A stretch of DNA of 64,000 nucleotides, from the NCBI GenBank assembly GCA_964567685.1, contig CAZMNO010000014.1, positions 9,259-73,258 on the forward strand. The letters are read 5' to 3'. A program made the position numbers and the translations under genes. Within the stretch, counting starts at the first letter, position 1, and each line of letters begins with the position of its first letter. The notes beneath the pieces were generated by a model, which did not search any database, was not told the origin of the DNA, and worked only from the letters and a program-made list of their open reading frames with translations. This document shows positions 57,741 to 64,000 of the stretch, piece by piece. This stretch comes from UBA5972 sp964567685 (GTDB lineage: Bacteria > Pseudomonadota > Alphaproteobacteria > Rhodobacterales > Rhodobacteraceae).

Positions 57741-60350
57741 ATGAACTTGGAAAAGTTCACCGAGCGGTCGCGTGGTTTTATTCAGGCCGCCCAGACAATT
57801 GCGATGCGCGAAAGCCATCAGCGAATATTACCTGAACACCTGTTGAAAGCCTTGCTTGACGATAGCGAAGGTCTGGCGGCGAACCTGATCAAGGCTGCAA
57901 GGGGCAACCCGGTTGCGGTGCGCCAGTCGGTTGACTCTGCAGTTGACAAGATTGCGAAAGTCAGCGGTGGGGATGATCAGGTCTACATCGATACGCAGAC
58001 CGCGAAGGTGCTGAATGAGGCGCAAAAGATCGCCACCAAAGCAGGTGACAGTTTCATCCCGGTGGAACGCATCCTGACAGCGCTGTGCGTTACCAAATCC
58101 AAAGCCAAAGATATTCTGTCAGAGGCGGGTGTGACGGCGCAGGCTCTTAATGCTGCAATCAATGATGTACGCAAGGGTCGGACGGCTGACAGTGCCAGTG
58201 CTGAAGATACCTATGAAGCCCTCAAGAAATATGCCCGCGACCTGACGGATGCAGCGCGAGAAGGCAAGATCGACCCGATTATCGGGCGGGACGAGGAAAT
58301 TCGCCGCTCGATGCAGGTTCTGAGCCGCCGGACCAAGAACAATCCCGTTCTGATCGGTGAACCCGGCGTTGGCAAAACCGCGATTGCCGAAGGGCTGGCT
58401 TTGCGCATTGTTGACGGCGATGTGCCCGAAAGTCTGGAAAACAAGAAGTTGATGGCGCTGGATATGGGCGCCCTGATCGCCGGGGCAAAATACCGGGGCG
58501 AGTTCGAGGAACGGCTGAAATCAGTTCTGAACGAGGTCACGGCGGCATCGGGTGAGATCATTCTGTTCATCGATGAGATGCACACGCTGGTTGGTGCAGG
58601 TAAATCAGAGGGCGCGATGGATGCGGCCAATCTGATCAAACCGGCGCTGGCGCGGGGTGAACTGCACTGTGTCGGGGCAACGACACTGGATGAGTACCGT
58701 AAGCATGTCGAGAAGGACGCGGCTTTGGCGCGGCGTTTCCAGCCGGTTATGATCTCTGAGCCGACGGTTGAGGATACGATCTCGATCCTGCGTGGCATCA
58801 AGGAAAAATACGAATTGCATCATGGAATCCGGATCTCGGATTCAGCACTCGTGGCGGCCTCTACCTTGGCGAACCGCTATATCACCGACAGGTTCATGCC
58901 GGATAAGGCCATTGACCTGATGGACGAGGCGGCGTCGCGTCTCAGGATGGAAGTTGACAGCAAGCCGGAAGAGCTGGACGCCATCGACCGCGAACTTCTG
59001 ATGAAGCAGATCGAGGCGGAGGCCTTGAAGAAGGAAACTGACGACGCCTCCAAGGATCGACTGGCGAAGCTGGAAAAGGAACTGGCCGAGCTGCAGGAGC
59101 AATCCAGCCGGATGACTGCCCAGTGGCAGGCAGAGCGCGACAAGCTCGCCGGGGCGCGAGACATCAAGGAAGAGCTGGACCGGGCGCGCGTTGATTTTGA
59201 AAACGCCAAGCGAGCCGGTGATCTGGCCAGGATGGGCGAGCTGCAATATGGCGTGATGCCCGACCTTGAACGTCGTCTTGAGGAGGCCGAGAAGGCCGGT
59301 GACGAGATCATGGTGGAAGAGGCCGTGCGGCCGGAACATATCGCCAGCGTTGTTGAACGCTGGACCGGCATTCCGGTTGACAAGATGCTGGAAGGCGAGC
59401 GTGAGAAGCTTCTGAAAATGGAAGAGCAGCTTGGCAAGCGCGTGATCGGCCAGCGCGAGGCTGTGACGGCGGTTTCCAATGCGGTGCGGCGGGGCCGGGC
59501 CGGGCTTTCCGATCCGAACCGGCCACAGGGATCGTTCCTGTTCTTAGGGCCAACTGGCGTTGGCAAGACCGAATTGACCAAGGCATTGGCAGAATTTCTG
59601 TTTGACGATGACAGCGCCATGGTGCGGGTCGATATGTCGGAATATATGGAGAAGCACTCCGTCGCTCGGCTGATCGGGGCACCTCCGGGCTATGTCGGCT
59701 ATGACGAGGGTGGTTCGCTGACCGAGGCAGTGCGGCGCAGGCCCTATCAGGTTGTGTTGTTTGACGAGGTCGAGAAAGCGCATCCCGATGTGTTCAACGT
59801 GCTGTTGCAGGTGCTTGATGACGGGGTTTTGACCGATGGGCAGGGCCGGACGGTTGATTTCAAGCAAACGCTGATCATCCTGACATCAAATCTTGGTTCG
59901 CAGGCTCTGAGCACTTTGCCCGAGGGTGACGACGCCTCGGCCGCCAGAGCTGACGTGATGGAAGCGGTGCGGGCGCATTTCCGGCCCGAATTTCTGAACC
60001 GGCTGGATGAGATCGTTCTGTTTGACCGTCTGACACGCGATAACATGGACGGGATTGTCGATATCCAGCTGGCCATTCTTGGCAAACGTCTGGAAGGGCG
60101 GAAGATCCAGCTTGATATTGATGAGGCAGCACAGAAATGGCTGGCCGATCAGGGGTACGACCCTGTCTACGGGGCGCGGCCTTTGAAGCGGGTTATCCAG
60201 AAGTCTCTGCAGGATCCACTGGCAGAATTGCTGCTTGGCGGCAAAGTGGCCGACGGTGAAGAGATCGAAGTGTCGGCAGATGATGCCGGGCTGGTGATCA
60301 ATGGGCTTGGAAAATCAGATCACGCGCCTGAAGGGGCACCTGTCCACTAA
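57741..60350 (+). CDS. clpB: ATP-dependent disaggregase ClpB
   Basis: An 869-residue Hsp100 chaperone that resolves aggregates with DnaK. The N-terminal Clp repeat domain (about 1-150) begins NLEKFTERSRGFIQAAQ. AAA+ domain 1 has Walker A GEPGVGKTAIAEGLA and Walker B ILFIDEMHTLVGAG. The long middle coiled coil (about residues 405-525, rich in EKELAELQEQSS) is the DnaK-interacting M-domain. AAA+ domain 2 has GPTGVGKTELTKALAEFLF and LFDEVEKAHPDVFN, and the C-terminus holds GARPLKRVIQ. The ATG at 57741 follows GGAGAG. Confidence 0.97.
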   Translation: MNLEKFTERSRGFIQAAQTIAMRESHQRILPEHLLKALLDDSEGLAANLIKAARGNPVAVRQSVDSAVDKIAKVSGGDDQVYIDTQTAKVLNEAQKIATKAGDSFIPVERILTALCVTKSKAKDILSEAGVTAQALNAAINDVRKGRTADSASAEDTYEALKKYARDLTDAAREGKIDPIIGRDEEIRRSMQVLSRRTKNNPVLIGEPGVGKTAIAEGLALRIVDGDVPESLENKKLMALDMGALIAGAKYRGEFEERLKSVLNEVTAASGEIILFIDEMHTLVGAGKSEGAMDAANLIKPALARGELHCVGATTLDEYRKHVEKDAALARRFQPVMISEPTVEDTISILRGIKEKYELHHGIRISDSALVAASTLANRYITDRFMPDKAIDLMDEAASRLRMEVDSKPEELDAIDRELLMKQIEAEALKKETDDASKDRLAKLEKELAELQEQSSRMTAQWQAERDKLAGARDIKEELDRARVDFENAKRAGDLARMGELQYGVMPDLERRLEEAEKAGDEIMVEEAVRPEHIASVVERWTGIPVDKMLEGEREKLLKMEEQLGKRVIGQREAVTAVSNAVRRGRAGLSDPNRPQGSFLFLGPTGVGKTELTKALAEFLFDDDSAMVRVDMSEYMEKHSVARLIGAPPGYVGYDEGGSLTEAVRRRPYQVVLFDEVEKAHPDVFNVLLQVLDDGVLTDGQGRTVDFKQTLIILTSNLGSQALSTLPEGDDASAARADVMEAVRAHFRPEFLNRLDEIVLFDRLTRDNMDGIVDIQLAILGKRLEGRKIQLDIDEAAQKWLADQGYDPVYGARPLKRVIQKSLQDPLAELLLGGKVADGEEIEVSADDAGLVINGLGKSDHAPEGAPVH

Positions 60351-60367
60351 CCTAAGAAAAGCGGCCA

Positions 60368-60394
60368 CCCCGGCGGAATATTTTTTCGCCGGGG
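60368..60394. terminator. Hairpin between convergent clpB and the DUF302 gene
   Basis: CCCCGGCG and CGCCGGGG form an eight-base stem around an 11-base loop, 18 bases after the clpB stop. Read on the minus strand it is followed after a few bases by CTTTTC. Probably serves both convergent transcripts. Confidence 0.6.
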
Positions 60395-60416
60395 GGCGAT
60401 ATGGCAGGGGTGGGGC

Positions 60417-60863
60417 TCAGTCAATTTCAAGTGCATCCTTGACGATCCCGTTGAGCAGCTCCTCAACAAGTTTCATCTCGCCTTCAGGGAAGCTAACATG
60501 ACCGACGGTTGTTTTGTTCATCGCATCGGGCGTCGTGTAAACGAAGATACCATATGGGCAGTAGCTGATATTCGCCGGATTGATTTCCATTACTTTGCGT
60601 GATGTTGTGGCAGAACAGAAATTGAAAACCTGTGCCCGGTAATAGATCTTTTCGGTCGCACCCACATCCAGCGCTGTCCGGTCGAGCATGGCGCCGACAT
60701 GGCTGACACTGTCGATCTTCAACCCACGCCCTATGATCTCGCTTTCCACGGCGAAAAGGATGTCTTCGATGTCTTCCTCAACGGTATAAGTGATTGCATC
60801 ACCAGCAGACGCGGATGTGGCAAACATCAGGCAGGCGCAGATGTATAAAAGCGAGCGTTTCAA
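60417..60863 (-). CDS. Secreted DUF302 family protein
   Basis: A 148-residue protein with a Sec signal peptide (KRSLLYICACLMFATSASAG, residues 2-21) and one DUF302-like domain (about 25-145) containing EDILFAVESEIIGRGLKIDSVSHVG and FNFCSATTSRKVMEINPANISYCPYGIFVYTT in parts. A pair of cysteines in the mature part (FC and YCPYG) may form a disulphide or bind a ligand. Function unknown. It is divergent from msrP. Confidence 0.85.
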   Translation of the reverse strand: MKRSLLYICACLMFATSASAGDAITYTVEEDIEDILFAVESEIIGRGLKIDSVSHVGAMLDRTALDVGATEKIYYRAQVFNFCSATTSRKVMEINPANISYCPYGIFVYTTPDAMNKTTVGHVSFPEGEMKLVEELLNGIVKDALEID

Positions 60864-61108
60864 GATATTCCCTCCAATATCGGCTCAATTAGTATTTGCT
60901 AATATGCGAATAATTGCAAGTCACACGGGAATTCGGGCGATACAGGCCGTTGGATATGGCCCTGTCGGGAATTGTCGCGCCAGATCTGAATCAGACTGCA
61001 AACCCAAAGATTTGTAACAAAACCAGCGCAATTGTGAGGCCGGGTGTTTTGCGCATTCCCGTCAAAAACACTATTTTCGCCCGAATCCTCAGCTATTACG
61101 GACGTCCC

Positions 61109-62035
61109 ATGCAGCGCTTCACGGTTCCGAAAATCAGTTCCTCAGAAATCACAACCAAAACAGATTGGATCAATCGTCGCCAGATCATGGCCGGTGCCGG
61201 TGGATTGCTGGCGAGTGGCGTCATTGGTGGTTCAGCGGTAGCAGCAACCGCTCCAAGCGTCTATTCGACCGAGGAAGAAGCGAACTCTTTTGAAGATATT
61301 ACCACCTACAACAATTTCTATGAGTTCGGCACTGGCAAGGATGATCCGGCCCGACATGCGCATAAGCTGACAATTAGCCCGTGGTCGGTGAAAATAGATG
61401 GGCTGGTGGACAAGCCCGGCGACTACGCAATTGAGAACATCCTGAAAGGGATGACAATTGAAGAGAGGGTGTACCGCTTCCGCTGTGTTGAAGGCTGGTC
61501 GATGGTTGTGCCCTGGGCTGGATTTGAGCTTCAGGCTTTGCTGAACAGGGCGGGGGTGCAAAGCAGCGCCAAATATGTGGCGTTTGAGACCCTTTTGCGC
61601 CCATCCGAAATGTTCGGGCAGAAGTCGGGCCTGATCGACTGGCCTTATCGGGAAGGTTTGCGACTGGATGAAGCGATGCATCCACTGACTATTCTAGCCA
61701 CCGGTATTTATGATGAAGACCTGCCAAACCAGAATGGCGCGCCGCTGCGATTGGTTGTGCCGTGGAAATATGGATTCAAGTCAATCAAGTCGATCGTCAG
61801 GATCACGCTGACTGAAAAGCAGCCTCTGGCTACCTGGAATATGCTGCAGCCACGCGAATATGGATTCTATTCCAACGTCAATCCGAATGTTGATCACCCT
61901 CGCTGGTCACAAGCCAGCGAGCGCCCGCTCGGTGGAGGAGTGTTTGCCAAGCGCCGACCAACGCTGATGTTCAATGGCTATGGTGACGAGGTGGCAGAGC
62001 TTTATACTGGAATGGATCTGAGCCGGTATTATTGA
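61109..62035 (+). CDS. msrP: Protein-methionine-sulfoxide reductase catalytic subunit (molybdoenzyme)
   Basis: Periplasmic molybdopterin enzyme that repairs oxidised methionine in exported proteins. The 308-residue protein has a Tat signal (NRRQIMAGAGGLLASG at about residues 22-37). The cofactor Cys lies in YRFRCVEGWSMVVPWAG, and VPWKYGFKSIKSIVRI and the terminal GYGDEVAELYTGMDL are also typical. The ATG at 61109 is chosen because it places the twin-Arg signal as in relatives; its ribosome site is weak. Its stop TGA overlaps the ATG of the small Cys-rich protein (TGATG), followed by msrQ. Confidence 0.92.
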   Translation: MQRFTVPKISSSEITTKTDWINRRQIMAGAGGLLASGVIGGSAVAATAPSVYSTEEEANSFEDITTYNNFYEFGTGKDDPARHAHKLTISPWSVKIDGLVDKPGDYAIENILKGMTIEERVYRFRCVEGWSMVVPWAGFELQALLNRAGVQSSAKYVAFETLLRPSEMFGQKSGLIDWPYREGLRLDEAMHPLTILATGIYDEDLPNQNGAPLRLVVPWKYGFKSIKSIVRITLTEKQPLATWNMLQPREYGFYSNVNPNVDHPRWSQASERPLGGGVFAKRRPTLMFNGYGDEVAELYTGMDLSRYY

Positions 62036-62277
62036 TGTCAAACCCATCGCAAACGCTTCCACCTGACGAGTCACCGATCCTTGTCTCGGAAATTACCTGC
62101 CCTGATTGCGGTGCTTCTCGTGAGGAAAAAATGCCGACCGATGCATGCCAATGGTTTTATGCGTGTTCTGCCTGTGGCAAAGTTCTAACTCCCAAGACCG
62201 GCGATTGTTGTGTCTATTGTTCTTACGGAACGGTTGCCTGTCCGCCAATTCAGGCTGGCAGTGATTGCTGTGCCTGA
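62035..62277 (+). CDS. Small Cys-rich GDCCVxC-domain protein between msrP and msrQ
   Basis: An 80-residue protein with nine cysteines: CPDCGAS, DACQWFYACSACGK, then the signature GDCCVYCSYGTVACPPIQ and a final DCCA. This is the GDCCVxC domain family, in which some members carry selenocysteine; here all are Cys codons. The ATG overlaps the msrP stop (TGATG) and its own end overlaps the region where msrQ starts, so all three are cotranslated. The pattern suggests a metal-binding or redox-active helper. A link to methionine-sulfoxide repair, metal delivery or oxidative stress is inference from position. Confidence 0.85.
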   Translation: MSNPSQTLPPDESPILVSEITCPDCGASREEKMPTDACQWFYACSACGKVLTPKTGDCCVYCSYGTVACPPIQAGSDCCA

Positions 62278-62290
62278 TGGGAAGGGCAGA

Positions 62291-62914
62291 TTGAGCGAAC
62301 TCCCAATCGTTCTGAATGGGTATCTGCGGCGGTTTCCGACATGGCCGTTGTATCTGGCTGGGTCGCTACCGGCAGTAGCCATGTTCTATTGGGCGGTTTC
62401 CAATCAGCTGGGCGCGGATCCTTTGCAGGCGCTTGAGCATCAGCTGGGTGAGTGGGCTTTGCAACTGTTGATACTGACGTTGCTGGTCACACCCGTCAGG
62501 CAGCTTTGCGGAATCAGCTTTTTGAAATTCCGCCGCGCCTTTGGGCTGATGGCGTTTGTCTATGTTTGCTTACATCTGCTGACTTGGCTGGTTTTGGACA
62601 AGCAATTCTTTTGGAATGAGATTCTGAAGGATCTCTATAAGCGCCCTTATATTATCATTGGCATGACGGCCTTTGTGGTTCTTATTCCCATAGCACTCAC
62701 CTCGAACAACGCCTCGATTCGCCGACTCGGGGCACGAAACTGGCGGCGATTGCATCGACTGGGCTATGTAGCGACAGCATTTGGCGCGATTCACTACCTA
62801 CTACTGGTGAAGTCCTGGCCCCCGGAACCCGTGATCTACTGCGTTATTGTCCTTGCTCTGCTTATGTGGCGGGTGCGCTGGGCGCGATTCACCGGGTTTT
62901 TGGCCCGAATCTGA
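62291..62914 (+). CDS. msrQ: Haem-binding membrane subunit of methionine-sulfoxide reductase
   Basis: A 207-residue membrane protein with about six helices of the ferric-reductase-like/YedZ family. Conserved His residues in the helices (LEHQLGEWALQLL, VYVCLHLLTWLVLD, RRLHRLGYVATAFGAIHYLL) are the likely haem ligands, and RQLCGISFLKFRRAFGL is a family mark. It passes electrons from the respiratory chain to MsrP. I choose the TTG at 62291 because GGAAGG precedes it; GTG at 62270 is possible. Confidence 0.9.
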   Translation: MSELPIVLNGYLRRFPTWPLYLAGSLPAVAMFYWAVSNQLGADPLQALEHQLGEWALQLLILTLLVTPVRQLCGISFLKFRRAFGLMAFVYVCLHLLTWLVLDKQFFWNEILKDLYKRPYIIIGMTAFVVLIPIALTSNNASIRRLGARNWRRLHRLGYVATAFGAIHYLLLVKSWPPEPVIYCVIVLALLMWRVRWARFTGFLARI

Positions 62915-63170
62915 CCATTTCCACCAAATATGGGCTGAGTCTCTTGGGTGAATCGCGACGCTTGCCAATGATTCAGTCGACAATTTCTGAGTTCGTGAGC
63001 GCCTCAGACCAGTTTCGTGTGGATAACTTTGATTTCAACCACTTGCCTGAAACCAGAAAAGCAATAATTGTTCAAATCCCCATCCTGATTTGTTGTAATA
63101 TGCTCCGACATCCCCATATCTAGAGCAAGAAACAGGATGTTTGAAAAAAATGGGGGTTTTTGAAAAAAAG
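62915..63170. other. Intergenic region before the rRNA operon promoter
   Basis: About 255 bases without a supported gene. A plus-strand frame at 62866-63123 overlaps the msrQ end and has no recognisable motif. The A/T-rich run at 63140-63170 (TTTGAAAAAAATGG and TTTTTGAAAAAAAG) just before the promoter looks like an UP element. Confidence 0.45.
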
Positions 63171-63173
63171 CTC

Positions 63174-63202
63174 TTGCGGGTATCAGCAACTCACCCTAAA
63201 CA
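63174..63202 (+). promoter_or_regulatory. rRNA operon promoter
   Basis: TTGCGG (63174-63179), a 17-base spacer, then TAAACA (63197-63202), preceded by A-tracts at 63142-63149 and 63161-63169 that resemble an UP element. The arrangement, about 400 bases before 16S, is that of alphaproteobacterial rrn promoters. Confidence 0.65.
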
Positions 63203-63307
63203 CCCCTTCACCGGCGGGGCGAAACACTCCACGGTGACAAAACAGAGACAAACATCGAGCGGCGGGCGCGCCAAGTAAGAAGGCGCTACCGGAGCTCTTG
63301 TCTCTGC

Positions 63308-63318
63308 GCTCTTTGAAA
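63308..63318 (+). promoter_or_regulatory. boxA-like antitermination element in the rRNA leader
   Basis: GCTCTTTGAAA in the leader about 105 bases downstream of the promoter matches the boxA consensus (TGCTCTTTAACA-type) that recruits NusB/NusE for rRNA antitermination. A stem CGGTTC-ttag-GAACCG lies further down at 63533-63548. Confidence 0.6.
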
Positions 63319-63599
63319 TTGATGATATCTGAAGAGATATGTGGGCGGTTTGGTCGTTATCGACGGACGGACTTCTACATATCAACTTACTAGGTGAATG
63401 ACTCAGGTCATGATCCGATGATGTATAGTCAGCTTCACGTTTGATGTGGTTCTTTGTTTTCTTTGGAAAACTCAGACACATTATAACTTAAAGTGACCAT
63501 TACCTGTTTTCAGTAAGGCAGGTAGTGAGAAACGGTTCTTAGGAACCGGTTCAGATGTGCAGAGGTTCGAACGTCAAGGATAAGCAAGTAATTGCTTTT

Positions 63600-64000
<401 letters not shown>

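Noticed and set aside
62035..62277. Selenoprotein reading of the GDCCVxC protein
   Set aside because: All positions of the motif are encoded by TGT or TGC, and the TGA at the end is a normal stop after DCCA.

Overview
The window comes from an alphaproteobacterium, most likely of the Rhodobacterales/Roseobacter type. The right edge holds the 5' end of a 16S rRNA gene with alphaproteobacterial features. TRAP transporters are present, gene order is dense with many ATGA/TGATG start-stop overlaps, and many proteins read like roseobacter orthologues (DinB with a zinc ribbon, PuuD, AllA, LYS1/LYS9-type enzymes). Species cannot be named from the sequence alone.

Region 1 (1-24.5 kb) is an aromatic-acid catabolic island. 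It starts with a dead tyrosine integrase. A leftward set (3-hydroxybenzoate 4-monooxygenase, ligC, a DUF1932 dehydrogenase, and a LysR-type regulator with two helix-turn-helix domains) faces a rightward operon galB-ligK-galD-ligI-ligA-ligB-pobA. Together they encode the whole protocatechuate 4,5-(meta)-cleavage pathway to pyruvate and oxaloacetate, fed by 3- and 4-hydroxybenzoate. Next, on the minus strand, come a TRAP transporter (dctPQM type), an amidohydrolase, feruloyl-CoA synthase, a MarR regulator, a crotonase, a DUF3237 protein, the tetrahydrofolate-linked demethylase ligM and a GntR regulator, divergent from an MFS transporter. The funnel therefore covers ferulate/coumarate, vanillate and hydroxybenzoates. 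No vanillin dehydrogenase is present in the window.

Region 2 (24.5-27.2 kb) is decayed DNA. It holds the 3' end of an IS5-family transposase, a 3' fragment of a short-chain dehydrogenase and no convincing intact gene.

Region 3 (27.2-41 kb) carries a GAPDH, a purine/urate group (NCS2 permease, ureidoglycolate lyase allA, LysR regulator, urate hydroxylase puuD), two saccharopine-dehydrogenase-type genes, a molybdenum formate dehydrogenase alpha subunit, a 52-residue membrane peptide, and an OmpR-type regulator overlapping a hybrid sensor kinase.

Region 4 (41-50.9 kb) is an operon for uptake and CoA activation of an unknown acid: acyl-CoA synthetase, livG, livH, livM, substrate-binding protein, livF, and further on a PaaK-like CoA ligase. 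An uncharacterised two-repeat protein sits on the other strand between livF and the PaaK-like gene.

Region 5 (50.9-64 kb) is mostly housekeeping: a caspase-like pseudoenzyme with peptidoglycan-binding domains, rpmJ, tRNA-Val(GAC), N-formylglutamate amidohydrolase, dinB, two membrane proteins, pyrF, clpB, a DUF302 protein, a three-gene msrP - GDCCVxC - msrQ operon, and the promoter, leader and start of an rRNA operon. No CRISPR array and no intact prophage or insertion sequence was seen.
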